From a bacterium (GTDB lineage: Bacteria; Patescibacteriota; Saccharimonadia; CAILAD01; GCA-016700035): a DNA stretch of 59,872 nt. The notes under the pieces were generated by a model. That model saw only the letters and a list, made by a program, of their open reading frames with translations, was not told the DNA's origin and ran no database searches. The translations under genes and the position numbers were made by a program. Numbering within the stretch: position 1 is the first letter of the stretch; each line of letters starts with the position of its first letter. The stretch is taken from contig JADZGC010000016.1 in NCBI GenBank assembly GCA_020854115.1, positions 1-59,872 on the forward strand, read 5' to 3'. Shown here piece by piece: positions 1-9,353 of this stretch.

Positions 1-614
1 CTATTGCCCAAGCTATTGCCAATATGTTCGACCTCATCTTGGTCAACAGCGGGAGTTTCTACCGCGCATTAGCCAAGGCGACACTCGATGCAGGTCTCTG
101 GCCTCCAGATCCGGAGTGTATTCCGTACTGCCTGACAGTCGATCTAGCAGTCGACCGGGGTGTGGTATGCGCAATCAATGACATACCAGTCTCGATGAAC
201 GAGCTGAAGGCCCCCGAACCAAGTAATCATGCTTCAACGATTGGTGTGCACGGCGCGGTGCGTACATACGTCAATCAAACCATCCGACAGTACGCCAATT
301 CCCTTTCAGCCGTCGGGCTTATCTGCGAGGGACGAGATACTGGAACCGCCATCTTTCCTGATGCAGATCTCAAGCTCTACTTCACTGCACGGTCCGAAAT
401 TCGCGCCGCGCGTATGTCCACCGATACCTATACCTGGGCAGCTGAGCAGATCATAGAGAGAGACCAACGAGACATGTCGCGCGCAGAGTCACCATTGTTG
501 AGCGCCGAAGATGCCGAGCAAGCTGGCTATATAATCATCGATACGAGCGGGCTCGATCAGAGCGAAGTTCTGCAGCGCTCGAGTGCCCTCGTACAACACA
601 TTTTGGTCATTTAA
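1..614 (+). CDS. cmk: cytidylate kinase, 5'-truncated by window edge
   Basis: Phosphorylates CMP/dCMP with ATP in the cytoplasm. The frame is open from base 3, so the ATP-binding P-loop lies upstream of the window. The visible part starts just after it and contains NSGSFYRAL (cf. the family DTGxMYRAL motif) and EGRDTGTAIFPDADLKLY, the core CMP-kinase signature with its catalytic Arg-Asp. The end is followed at once by a strong terminator, so this is the last gene of its transcript. The remaining ~200 codons fit a normal ~220-residue enzyme. Identification is by motif reading and is firm. Confidence 0.9.
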   Translation, partial: IAQAIANMFDLILVNSGSFYRALAKATLDAGLWPPDPECIPYCLTVDLAVDRGVVCAINDIPVSMNELKAPEPSNHASTIGVHGAVRTYVNQTIRQYANSLSAVGLICEGRDTGTAIFPDADLKLYFTARSEIRAARMSTDTYTWAAEQIIERDQRDMSRAESPLLSAEDAEQAGYIIIDTSGLDQSEVLQRSSALVQHILVI

Positions 615-620
615 CACAAG

Positions 621-649
621 ACCCCCTCTAACGAGGGGGTTGTTCTTTT
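621..649 (+). terminator. intrinsic terminator after cmk
   Basis: Stem ACCCCCTC / GAGGGGGT with loop TAAC, followed by TGTTCTTTT. It sits 6 nt after the cmk stop. Confidence 0.9.
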
Positions 650-679
650 GAATAAACATTTTCCATGATACTGCATGTA

Positions 680-1963
680 TTACCCAAGGTAAAAATCTGC
701 TGCAAAATAAAGGAATCCGCAGAGCAATATGATGCTTAAAGCAAAAGAAAAAGCTTGCAAATATCCTGGGGCAAGCTTATATGAGTCTGGCCTATGCCGC
801 ATCTTCAAAAATAATAGTTCTATAGTCTCTCTATATAACCATACCATAGTGCCAATAAATCGGGTCACTAAACTGAAGATGCCATACAGCGGCGTGAGTA
901 ATATCAGATACCAAGCATCCTTCTTCCCCATTGCAAACCACGTCACAAAATCAAGCATAGCGTACAGTACAAAAACCACTATAAAGATCAATGGATTCAC
1001 TATCAGAACCGGCAAAGCCGCAATACGTAATGGGTCTATTAACAGATTGAGGAGGTTGTAAAGAGAATCGACTCTCAATCTCCATGCAGTATTTCGACTT
1101 AATATCAAACCAATCAGCAAACGAGTATTGGCAGCAAATCCAGGATTCCACCCCAAGCAACGTTGTTTAAAGAGCTGTCCAAGAGTTTCTGGCACCTCGG
1201 TCTTCACGGTATCAGGCACATATGTGACGCCACGCGAGCCGATTGAATGATGTATCAATAATGTTCTCTCAAGATCCTCGCCACTAAACTCCCCACTATG
1301 GGTATCGACTTGAGCTTTGAGTCGTTTTGTTCGAAACAAGCCGATTGCCCCAGAGATACATAGCACTGTCCCATATGGAGCATGATAATTCTTCCCGATT
1401 TGCATACTTTTTAGATACTCATGTCTCTGAATATCCGCCCAAAATCCTTCGCCGGTAGGCACTACATTAAATGCCACTGCATCGTAGCGATCGAGCAACC
1501 CGTATGGCAGCGTGCTGTTTTCTAGTCGCATGTCGTCATCCATGATCAAGACATATTTTGTTTTAACATAATCTAATGCGCGATGAATTGCGCCCACTTT
1601 CCCCCTATTAAAGCCAAGTTTGAGCACCTTTGCACCACTCTTGAGTGCGATTGTCGAAGTCCCATCCTTCGACGCATCATCGGCAACGATGATTGTTACT
1701 CCGGGCAAGCAAGCACGTACAGATTCGATAGTGGGTGCGATCTTATTAGCTCCTTGATGACAAGCAATCACAACCGTGAGATTGCGGTGATCCCTGTCAG
1801 AGAATCTTGTATTAATCGGAATCCGTCGAGATATCACAAACAATTCAAAGGATATCTTAATTCCATCAATCAGCAGTGTAAAAATCAGAACACTCGCTAA
1901 CACTTGTATCAAATCAGTACTACTCCTGAGGCTGCCTGAAACATACCATACATAATATCCCAA
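680..1963 (-). CDS. membrane glycosyltransferase, family GT2
   Basis: Probably a processive or lipid-linked sugar transferase acting at the cytoplasmic face of the membrane. Visible: an N-terminal hydrophobic segment (~res 20-45), then a GT-A domain with the donor-binding VVIACH strand, ADDASKDGT, the metal-binding DDD, the acceptor-site GEDLER and a QRCLGW motif (compare Q/RXXRW of hyaluronan/chitin-synthase-like enzymes). Three hydrophobic segments follow at the C-terminus. An in-frame TGA lies two codons before the TTG at 1963, so TTG is the only long start. It stands alone between a terminator and rnj. The sugar and acceptor cannot be read from the sequence. Confidence 0.85.
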   Translation of the reverse strand: MGYYVWYVSGSLRSSTDLIQVLASVLIFTLLIDGIKISFELFVISRRIPINTRFSDRDHRNLTVVIACHQGANKIAPTIESVRACLPGVTIIVADDASKDGTSTIALKSGAKVLKLGFNRGKVGAIHRALDYVKTKYVLIMDDDMRLENSTLPYGLLDRYDAVAFNVVPTGEGFWADIQRHEYLKSMQIGKNYHAPYGTVLCISGAIGLFRTKRLKAQVDTHSGEFSGEDLERTLLIHHSIGSRGVTYVPDTVKTEVPETLGQLFKQRCLGWNPGFAANTRLLIGLILSRNTAWRLRVDSLYNLLNLLIDPLRIAALPVLIVNPLIFIVVFVLYAMLDFVTWFAMGKKDAWYLILLTPLYGIFSLVTRFIGTMVWLYRETIELLFLKMRHRPDSYKLAPGYLQAFSFALSIILLCGFLYFAADFYLG

Positions 1964-2038
1964 TAATCAGGAGCATCACTAATGATAAGAGATGGTCATG
2001 CGGTGCAAACCGTGAAACTCTACGCATAGCAATATATT

Positions 2039-4123
2039 CTATACTTCGATCACGACTGGCAGCACAATTGGATTGCGCTTCGTGACCTTGAAGAGATAGT
2101 TGGCAATCTCATCACGCATACGCGTCTTGATGATCAGCGAGTTGGCTGGAAGAGCCTTATCTCGCTTATCAAAGATGTTTTGTACGATCTGACGACTGCG
2201 CTGCACCAGCTCAACGTTGTCCTTCATGTAGATGAAACCACGCGAGATGATGTCAGGGCTCGTAACAAGCTTGCCGGTCCTCTTATCGACCGTCGCGACC
2301 GCCATAAAGACGCCGCTCTCGCTCATTGCCAAGCGATCCTTCAAGACGATCTCTTGCACGTCACCAATCCCCGCGCCATCGATGAGCACTGAGCCAGCCT
2401 GTACTTTTGGACCTTCCTTGACCGAACCCTTATCGTCAACCACCAATGTCTGGCCGTCTTCAATCACGAAGACATTACTATCAGCAATACCTTCCGTCAA
2501 TGCAATTGCCGCATTGTGGAACATATGATGCATCTCACCGTGAATTGGCAGGTAATGCTTCGGTCGAGTAAGCTGAATCATCTCTTTGATTTCTTCGATG
2601 CTCGCGTGCCCCGAGGTGTGCATAGTGCCAAGGCCGTCGAGCTCAGCGGTCGCTGGCTGATAGACATATGTACCCCAACGGAAAAGATTGTCGACCATAC
2701 CCCAGACTGACTTCTCGTTACCAGGAATGATCGAAGCCGAAAGCACGACCACGTCGGTTTCTTTGAGCTTCACGTCGCGGTGGTCGCCAGTGCCCATACG
2801 CTGCAAAGCCGAGAAAGTCTCACCTTGCGAACCCGTCGACACTACGACGAGCTGTCCATCCTGATACTTCTCCATGTCCCGAGCCTTGATAAGCAAGCCT
2901 GCTGGAATCTTCACATAGCCAAGCTTCACCGACAGCTCAAGGTTATTGAGCATGCTGCGGCCTACGACGACCAGCTTGCGTTTAGCCTTAGCAACCGCAT
3001 CGATAATGATCTGCATACGCGTAATCTGACTCGAGAAAGCAGCGATAATGACGCGCTTATTGTAGTTGCGCACCAAAATCTCATCAATCGTATCAACGAT
3101 CTCGCTCTCAGAAGCCGAGCGTCCGGTCTTCTCGCAGCTCGTTGAGTCACACATCAACATCAACACGCCTTCGTCACCGATCTGCTTCAGGCGCTCTTTG
3201 TCTGATGGCTTACCATCAACTGGATTCTCTTCGAAGCGCCAGTCACCGGTGTTGATAATCGTCCCAACTGGTGTGCGAATGACGAGCGAGCAAGCATCAG
3301 GGATGGAGTGTGTGATGCGCAAGAACTCGATATTAAAGACCCCGAGCTGGATGCGATCGTGCTTATCCTGATCTACGATATGTAGCTCTGGTTTAAATGG
3401 CAAACGATATTCTTCGAGTTTGCGCTCGATGAACTTAATCGTAAACTTAGCGGCATAAATCGGTGCCGGAATCTTTGGCAGGAGAAATGGGATTCCCCCA
3501 ACGTGGTCTTCGTGAGCGTGCGTAATCAGGATACCGCGAATCTTATGCTTACGCTGTTCAAGATACGCTACGTCAGGCACAACGAGGTCTATCCCCGGCT
3601 GATCTTCGCCTGGAAACGAAAAGCCCATATCCATGATGATGATGTCATTCTCATACTCGAGAGCCATGATGTTCTTACCGATCTGGTTGAGACCACCAAG
3701 CGGGATGATCTTGAGCTTGCCTGCATCGGTCTTACTAACACCAGGGATCGATACGGCCGCCTTAGCAGCACCATTACCGTTTGTATTGAAGCTGCCAGTT
3801 ACGAATGTTTGTGGACCTTTTGGCATACGCATACGAGGTGGGCGTCCGAGGCCACCGCGTTCTTGACGCTGACCGTTCTTGTTGCCGCCGTTGCCGTTTT
3901 GGCTACGGCCTCGCAGCTGGATATTCTGCTGACCGCGACTATTTGAGCCACCTCGACTTTGACCCTGACCGGATTGTCGAGTATTTGTATTACTGCCAGG
4001 GGCTTGATTGCGGGCTGGTCGAGGCGCTCGTACTTCTTGCTTCGCAGGAGATGCCTGCACCCTAGTTGATTGTTTTGGCATATCGTCGGCCGAGAGCGGT
4101 CGACTGGTTAATTTATCTGGCAT
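2039..4123 (-). CDS. rnj: ribonuclease J
   Basis: Metallo-beta-lactamase/beta-CASP RNase (endo- and 5'-3' exoribonuclease) of mRNA decay and rRNA maturation. The zinc-binding THAHEDHVGG motif, the INTGDWRF segment and TSGHAS are all present, followed by a C-terminal domain; at 694 residues it is longer than the usual ~555. The excess is a ~120-residue N-terminal extension rich in Gln, Asn, Arg and Gly (RGGSNSRG, RGRSQNGNGGN), looking disordered and RNA-binding. Shine-Dalgarno AGAAAGGA precedes the ATG. It is downstream of and co-directional with udg and pnp, giving an RNA-decay cluster with PNPase. Confidence 0.95.
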   Translation of the reverse strand: MPDKLTSRPLSADDMPKQSTRVQASPAKQEVRAPRPARNQAPGSNTNTRQSGQGQSRGGSNSRGQQNIQLRGRSQNGNGGNKNGQRQERGGLGRPPRMRMPKGPQTFVTGSFNTNGNGAAKAAVSIPGVSKTDAGKLKIIPLGGLNQIGKNIMALEYENDIIIMDMGFSFPGEDQPGIDLVVPDVAYLEQRKHKIRGILITHAHEDHVGGIPFLLPKIPAPIYAAKFTIKFIERKLEEYRLPFKPELHIVDQDKHDRIQLGVFNIEFLRITHSIPDACSLVIRTPVGTIINTGDWRFEENPVDGKPSDKERLKQIGDEGVLMLMCDSTSCEKTGRSASESEIVDTIDEILVRNYNKRVIIAAFSSQITRMQIIIDAVAKAKRKLVVVGRSMLNNLELSVKLGYVKIPAGLLIKARDMEKYQDGQLVVVSTGSQGETFSALQRMGTGDHRDVKLKETDVVVLSASIIPGNEKSVWGMVDNLFRWGTYVYQPATAELDGLGTMHTSGHASIEEIKEMIQLTRPKHYLPIHGEMHHMFHNAAIALTEGIADSNVFVIEDGQTLVVDDKGSVKEGPKVQAGSVLIDGAGIGDVQEIVLKDRLAMSESGVFMAVATVDKRTGKLVTSPDIISRGFIYMKDNVELVQRSRQIVQNIFDKRDKALPANSLIIKTRMRDEIANYLFKVTKRNPIVLPVVIEV

Positions 4124-4166
4124 TAGTTTTCCTTTCTGGTACTAATTGGTTTTATTGAATAAAAGC

Positions 4167-4781
4167 TTAAGATAATTTCTGAAGGATATCTGGGATACTG
4201 GCAAAATCTTGCTTCAGAGTTTCGCGCATACCGCCATTATAGAGGGCGGCTGCGGGATGATAGAGCGGCAAAAACACTTGTGTGCGCTTCTGGCCTGCAT
4301 GCGTGTACGTGCGCTTCATGGGTTGACCATGTACGGCACTAATCTTCTTGTCAGGAAAGAACACCGACATCGAGTGGCGACCAAGAAATGCCACAAGCTT
4401 AGGCTGAATGATGTCAATCTGCTCTAGGAGGTACGGGAGACAGGCTTTGATTTCGTCAGGAAAAGGATCTCGATTGTTCGGCGGTCGGTATTTCACGATA
4501 TTTGTGATATAGACTTCTTCGCGAGTCAGCCCGATGGATTCGAGCATTTCTGCGAGAAACTTACCAGATGCGCCAACAAACGGTCGTCCTTGACGATCTT
4601 CCTCTGCCCCGGGGGCTTCACCCACAAACATAATGTCTGCTTCTGGGGAACCCTCGCCGGGCACAGGGTTTGTGACTGATTTACATAATTCGGTACATAT
4701 TTCACACGAGGCTATGCGGGCAGCGATTTCGTCTAGTCGATCAATTTTTGTTTGACTGTGAACTACTTCGTCGCCCGCCAT
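4167..4781 (-). CDS. uracil-DNA glycosylase, family 4 (Fe-S type)
   Basis: Removes uracil from DNA in base-excision repair. Motif A GEAPGAEEDRQGRPFVG and motif B HPAA are intact and length (204 aa) is typical. Family-4 enzymes bind a 4Fe-4S cluster through four cysteines. Two are seen in CEIC near residue 30 and one in IKACLPYL, but the one normally found as K-C-RPP is tyrosine here (VKYRPPNNRDP). An extra Cys follows CEIC (CTELC). Whether the cluster is retained is uncertain. It starts 7 bp after the pnp stop, hence an operon with pnp and rnj. Confidence 0.9.
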   Translation of the reverse strand: MAGDEVVHSQTKIDRLDEIAARIASCEICTELCKSVTNPVPGEGSPEADIMFVGEAPGAEEDRQGRPFVGASGKFLAEMLESIGLTREEVYITNIVKYRPPNNRDPFPDEIKACLPYLLEQIDIIQPKLVAFLGRHSMSVFFPDKKISAVHGQPMKRTYTHAGQKRTQVFLPLYHPAAALYNGGMRETLKQDFASIPDILQKLS

Positions 4782-4788
4782 ATTGAGC

Positions 4789-6930
4789 CTATTCGGATTG
4801 AGCAGCTTTTTTACTCAAATTGAACCTTCCCTTGTCGTCTTTTTCGACAAGCTTCACCTTTATTTTATCGCCTTCCCTCAATTCATCACTTACTTTTTCG
4901 ACTCGGTGATCTGCGATTTGACTGATATGTACGAGCCCTTCACGACCGGGCATGAACTCTACGAAGGCTCCAAACTCCATGAGTTTCACGACCGTACCAT
5001 CATAGATCTTACCGACCTCAGGCTCTGCGGTAATGGCTTCAATCCACTCTTTGGCCTTTTGAGCCTTCTCTGCGTCTTCTGAGTAGATCATCACTAGGCC
5101 AGAGTCTTCGATATCAATCTGGGTTTCAGTCTCTTCGGTGATCTTGCGAATAGTCTCACCGCCTTTACCGATCACTTCCTTGATCTTATCTGGATTGATT
5201 GTCAACTTAGTGATACGAGGCGCGTATAGTGAGAGTTCAGGTCGCACTTCCGAGAGAATCTTCATCATCTCGCCCATGATATGCGCTCGCCCTTCCTTCG
5301 CCTGCGCCAGGGCTGCACGCATAATCTCCACGGTAATACCCTTGACCTTGATATCCATCTGCAACGCAGTAATGCCTTCGCTCGAACCGGCAACCTTGAA
5401 GTCCATATCACCGGCAAAATCTTCGGCCCCCTGGATATCAGAGAGAATGATGTATTTTCCTGGGTTTGCATGATCTATAACCAGACCCATCGCAATACCA
5501 GAGATTGGACGCTTTAATGGCACACCTGCATCCATCAATGACAGCGTCGAGCCACATACGGAAGCCATACTCGTAGAGCCGTTTGAGCTCAAGATCTCCG
5601 ATACGACGCGACTCGCGTACGGAAAGTCCTCGATTGACGGAATCATTGGCTCGAGTGCACGTTCGGCCAAAGCGCCATGCCCGATCTCGCGACGACCAGT
5701 ACCGCGCAATGGTCGCGCCTCACCCGTCGAATACGGTGGGAAATTATAGTGGTGCATGTAGCGCTTGCTCGTATCCTCTTCCATGGTGTCAATCAGCTGT
5801 GCGAAGCTCGTCGGTGCCAGCGTCGTCAAAGTCAACGCCTGAGTAGTGCCGCGCGTAAAGATCGCCGAACCATGGGTGCGTGGCAATACACCAGTCGCGC
5901 CAGAGATAGGACGGATTTCTGTCGTTTTGCGTTGATCTGGACGCTCGCCATCTTCGAGAATACCCCGTCGAATCTCATTATCGATTGCCTTCGTAAAGGC
6001 TTCTTTGACCCGACCAGCTGGGAAGCGTTCTTTGTCATCTTCCATCTCGGCAGGGAGTGGCCCAAACTCTGCAAGCACCATCTCACGAAGTTCGTTAATT
6101 GAATCTTGGCGCTTCAAGCCATCAGTGTGACGCACATACTGACCCAGCTTGCCGTCAAGAAACTGCTCGATCTTCTCGGTCAGTTCTTCATCAGCCTTAA
6201 AGAGGTCGTACTTCTGAGGCTGTACGCCCATTTCTTGCACCATTTGCTCCTGAAGTTCGATAACTGGCTTCCATGAATCAATCGAAAGCTGTAGAGCTTC
6301 GAGCATCGTCTCTTCACTCACCTCTTGCGCAGCGGCTTCCACCATCATAATGGCGTCCTTCGTGCCTGCTACCGTGAGATTGAGTGTACCGTTATCTTGC
6401 TCGCTGTTGGTTGGGAATGGCACAAGCTTGCCGTCGATCTGACCGATACGAATACCAGCGACTGGGCCTTCAAATGGCGCACCAGTCAGCATCAGCGCAC
6501 TAGAGGCAGCGATAATGCCGATGATATCCGGCTCGTGCTCCATATCGACTGAGAGCGGCATGACAACAATCTGGACGTCATTACGATACCCCTTCGGGAA
6601 AAGAGGTCGAATCGGACGGTCGATCAATCGAGCAGTCAGAATCGCCTTTTCGCTCGGACGACCTTCGCGCTTGATAAAGCGACTGCCGGAAATCTTGCCG
6701 GCAGCATACATGCGCTCTTCGTAATCAATTAAGAGCGGGAAGAAGTCTTGATCTGGCTTTGGCTCTGGTGCAACAACCGCTGAAGCAAATACCACCGTGT
6801 CACCGTAGCGCACAGTCACTGCTCCAGTTGCTAAGAAGGCCAGATTACCGGTCTCGATTGTAAGTTTTTTACCTGCAAATTCAGTTTCGTAGGTAGCTTG
6901 CTTGCCGCCAAACGGATGGATGATATTCAT
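4789..6930 (-). CDS. pnp: polyribonucleotide nucleotidyltransferase (PNPase)
   Basis: Phosphorolytic 3'-5' exoribonuclease. All modules are present in the expected order: first RNase PH domain, helical linker, second RNase PH domain (GTGRREIGHGALAERAL and the SDIQGAEDFAGDMDFKVAG catalytic region), KH (VIGKGGETIRKI) and S1 (GAFVEFMPGREGLVHIS). Length 713 is normal. SD AAAGGAT precedes the ATG. It follows rpsO on the same strand, the common bacterial order, separated by a structured spacer. Confidence 0.97.
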   Translation of the reverse strand: MNIIHPFGGKQATYETEFAGKKLTIETGNLAFLATGAVTVRYGDTVVFASAVVAPEPKPDQDFFPLLIDYEERMYAAGKISGSRFIKREGRPSEKAILTARLIDRPIRPLFPKGYRNDVQIVVMPLSVDMEHEPDIIGIIAASSALMLTGAPFEGPVAGIRIGQIDGKLVPFPTNSEQDNGTLNLTVAGTKDAIMMVEAAAQEVSEETMLEALQLSIDSWKPVIELQEQMVQEMGVQPQKYDLFKADEELTEKIEQFLDGKLGQYVRHTDGLKRQDSINELREMVLAEFGPLPAEMEDDKERFPAGRVKEAFTKAIDNEIRRGILEDGERPDQRKTTEIRPISGATGVLPRTHGSAIFTRGTTQALTLTTLAPTSFAQLIDTMEEDTSKRYMHHYNFPPYSTGEARPLRGTGRREIGHGALAERALEPMIPSIEDFPYASRVVSEILSSNGSTSMASVCGSTLSLMDAGVPLKRPISGIAMGLVIDHANPGKYIILSDIQGAEDFAGDMDFKVAGSSEGITALQMDIKVKGITVEIMRAALAQAKEGRAHIMGEMMKILSEVRPELSLYAPRITKLTINPDKIKEVIGKGGETIRKITEETETQIDIEDSGLVMIYSEDAEKAQKAKEWIEAITAEPEVGKIYDGTVVKLMEFGAFVEFMPGREGLVHISQIADHRVEKVSDELREGDKIKVKLVEKDDKGRFNLSKKAAQSE

Positions 6931-7137
6931 TTGTATCCTTTTATTCTTTCTCTAAGACTGCACCGACTTTTTGTCAGGTGCCAGAGAACATATGACCAAG
7001 GCGTCCATGACGCATGATCCTATCTACTCTTTCACCTGCACACATGTGTGCAATCGCTTAAATTATCAATATCTACAATACGTATTTTACTACAAATCGC
7101 AGACGATCGTTAGTTTCTGGGCGCTAAGACGCACTAT

Positions 7138-7237
7138 ACGGTGATGAAGTGCAAGGCGGCTTTAAGGAGCGAACCGAATCGTACTCAACAGTACGACGAA
7201 GGAGCTCCGCAGAAGCCAACGCTGCAATTCGCACCGT
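7138..7237 (-). other. long nested stem-loop between rpsO and pnp
   Basis: Inside the 318-bp rpsO-pnp spacer four stems nest concentrically: ACGGTG/CACCGT, GCTT/AAGC (7159-7162 with 7213-7216), GGAGC/GCTCC (7166-7170 with 7204-7208) and TCGTACT/AGTACGA (7179-7185 with 7190-7196). It begins 12 nt after the S15 stop on the transcribed strand. No U-run follows, so it is not a simple terminator. In E. coli an RNase III site and PNPase autocontrol lie in the corresponding spacer; a similar processing/autoregulatory role here is inference. Nothing else is seen in 6931-7137. Confidence 0.6.
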
Positions 7238-7248
7238 ATGTACGTCGA

Positions 7249-7518
7249 TTAACGACGGAGTTTGAGCTTCTTAACGATAGCTTCGTACCGCTCTTGTGAA
7301 GACTTCTGCAAGTAGTCAAGCAGGCGACGGCGCTTCGAGACCATAGCCAACAAGCCACGGCGACTGTGGTTGTCTTGCTTGTGCTTTTTCAGGTGATTAG
7401 TCAGCTGAGCGATCTTTTCAGTAAAAATCGCAATCTGAACCTCAGCGGAGCCAGTGTCCTTGGCGTGCTGACCATGTTTTTTTACGAGTGCTTTTTTGTC
7501 GAGTTGTGCTGTAGTCAT
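7249..7518 (-). CDS. rpsO: 30S ribosomal protein S15
   Basis: Primary 16S rRNA-binding protein of the small-subunit platform. The 89-residue length and signatures are canonical: [32 protein letters not shown] and [17 protein letters not shown] box ends 11 nt upstream of the ATG, directly next to the truB stop, so a near-leaderless promoter of its own is likely besides read-through from truB. Confidence 0.98.
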   Translation of the reverse strand: MTTAQLDKKALVKKHGQHAKDTGSAEVQIAIFTEKIAQLTNHLKKHKQDNHSRRGLLAMVSKRRRLLDYLQKSSQERYEAIVKKLKLRR

Positions 7519-7535
7519 AATGTTTAACCAGTATA

Positions 7536-8204
7536 TCAGATAGAGAGAAGATTTTCAAGCCCTACGGCACCCTGAACGCTATACTCCCCTATCTTGGTAC
7601 GTCGGAGCGCACTCAGATATGCTCCTGTGTCGAGCATTTCTCCTAGATCTCTCGCCAGTGAGCGAATGTATGTTCCGCTCGATACGGCCACCGTCGCCTT
7701 GAGAAGCGGATACTCATAATGCACATCTATCCAGCCATACACCTCGACCGGTCGAGACTGGAGCTCTACTGAGGCGCCCTGGCGAGCCAGCTTATACGCG
7801 CGCTGGCCCCCTACCTTCATCGCACTATAGATAGGTGGCGTTTGCATAATCCGCCCTGTCAGCTGCTTGATTACCGTCTCTACTTCCTCAGTACTTGGCC
7901 GACGAGAGCTCACCGCCGTCATCTCTCCTTCGAGATCATCGGTAGACGAATTAGCCCCGAACGTAATCTCGAGCTCATATTCCTTATCAAGCTTAAGAAA
8001 CGAATCTACCTGGCAGGTATATTCTTTTCCGACAAGAACTAGCAGTAAACCGGTGGCTAGTGGGTCGAGCGTACCGGCGTGCCCTACTTTCTTGATGCCG
8101 GTAAACTTTCGTAAGACGTGTACCGCCCAAAACGAACTCTTCTTGTACGGCTTATCAACTAGCCAGAGGCCAGTAGGTTCAGTCAATGTGCCGCGTTTTA
8201 TCAT
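7536..8204 (-). CDS. truB: tRNA pseudouridine-55 synthase
   Basis: Isomerises U55 in the T-loop of tRNAs. The catalytic Asp sits in [14 protein letters not shown], and the [12 protein letters not shown] motif is present. At 222 residues it lacks the C-terminal PUA domain of E. coli TruB, a short form common in small genomes. It lies between the DHH-like gene and rpsO, reproducing the familiar nrnA-truB-rpsO-pnp neighbourhood. A CATAAT box lies 10 nt before the ATG. Confidence 0.96.
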   Translation of the reverse strand: MIKRGTLTEPTGLWLVDKPYKKSSFWAVHVLRKFTGIKKVGHAGTLDPLATGLLLVLVGKEYTCQVDSFLKLDKEYELEITFGANSSTDDLEGEMTAVSSRRPSTEEVETVIKQLTGRIMQTPPIYSAMKVGGQRAYKLARQGASVELQSRPVEVYGWIDVHYEYPLLKATVAVSSGTYIRSLARDLGEMLDTGAYLSALRRTKIGEYSVQGAVGLENLLSI

Positions 8205-8245
8205 GAGTACAAATATTATGCGCTTTTCGCGTCTGGCATGCGAGT

Positions 8246-9163
8246 TTATTGTGCAATTTGGGCTGGCCGCATAACCTGATCTTGCCCAACTTCGAGGGAT
8301 CCATCAGATTGTTTCATCTGCTCAGCTGCTGCCTGTAGCTGCTGCAAAGTATCACTTGGGATAGCTTGAGCAACCGTTTTTGGCTCACTCTTTTCTGGAG
8401 TTTTTTGTGCACCGTAGAGCACTTTGACGATCTCCTGCTGACGTGCCCCATTACTCATAAGCTGAGCGGCCATCGTGAGCGACTTAGCAGTTGTCGAAGC
8501 AGTCGTGAAGCGATTGGTGGCCGACATAATCCCTGCCAAGAGGGCTGTAGCGATTTCGTGGTTCATAAGTCCTGTGCCAATCGAATCAATTGTGCCTATA
8601 AGCATCTCGCAGACACTCGTCGCATTCGTATCGAGATAATTGACACTCCCATACTGTTCATTTACACGATGAAAGTCATAATTAATCAGATGAAGACCAT
8701 CAAACAATGTCGGGTTTTGTTCAAGTAATGCATCAATCTTAGAAATTGACAGCACACCCACCACTACGACTAGGTCGAACTGGAAAGCCCCATACGAGAA
8801 ACTCGCGTCTTCTGGTTTAAAGTTGCCAGCGTGAGGCGTAATCGTCACGTTGAGCTTATTATCGGCGATATCGTACTTGAGCTTTTCGACTTCAACATGC
8901 GCCAGATCAAGCGACACAATGAAGTCGCGTACGCCATCAAGTGAGCGTGATATCTTCCCTGTATCCACAACATTTGCAGACAGTGGTAGCTCATCAGTAA
9001 TCACTGCATGAGCCTTCTTGCCTGCTGCGGCGAGTGCACTCTGCAACGCAAAAACGCCCATCACCTGATCGAGTGACGGTTGGCGGCCGGTGACAATCAG
9101 TACACTTTCTGCCTGCTTAAGAAGCTCCGTAGCTTGCTGCTTAGGGGTTATTTCCGTATTCAT
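8246..9163 (-). CDS. DHH-superfamily protein with degenerate active site (NrnA-like)
   Basis: Location next to truB and the overall pattern place it in the NrnA/DHH phosphoesterase family (nano-RNA and pAp hydrolysis). However every metal motif is altered: motif I (HxxPDGDxxGS in active enzymes) reads RQPSLDQVMGV; the motif II Asp is Gly in VVVVGV; DHH is DFH in NYDFHRVNEQYG; and the motif IV Asp is Ala in AGIMSATNRF. A ~55-residue Gln/Ala-rich tail replaces or follows the DHHA1 domain, whose G-G-H motif is not seen. Length (305) is near normal and the frame intact, so this is a conserved non-enzymatic or re-purposed protein rather than a pseudogene. Function unknown. Confidence 0.75.
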   Translation of the reverse strand: MNTEITPKQQATELLKQAESVLIVTGRQPSLDQVMGVFALQSALAAAGKKAHAVITDELPLSANVVDTGKISRSLDGVRDFIVSLDLAHVEVEKLKYDIADNKLNVTITPHAGNFKPEDASFSYGAFQFDLVVVVGVLSISKIDALLEQNPTLFDGLHLINYDFHRVNEQYGSVNYLDTNATSVCEMLIGTIDSIGTGLMNHEIATALLAGIMSATNRFTTASTTAKSLTMAAQLMSNGARQQEIVKVLYGAQKTPEKSEPKTVAQAIPSDTLQQLQAAAEQMKQSDGSLEVGQDQVMRPAQIAQ

Positions 9164-9261
9164 AAGTGATAATATTCTTTTAGAGAATAGATTATTGTAC
9201 CTTATTCAATATATTCTGTCAATAGCATAAGCTTGATCAGATAGGATTCTCGAGAAAACTT

Positions 9262-9290
9262 TTGACAAATTATCAGGTTTGAGCTATGAT
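9262..9290 (+). promoter_or_regulatory. sigma-70-type promoter of rpsT
   Basis: TTGACA (9262-9267), 17-bp spacer, TATGAT (9285-9290). The ~57-nt leader can form a TGCCCGCC/GGCGAGCA hairpin and carries AAGGA 11 nt before the start. Confidence 0.9.
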
Positions 9291-9353
9291 ACATCGGTCT
9301 TATTGCCCGCCCTTATGGCGAGCACCGAATGTTAATCAAGGACTACATATCTT

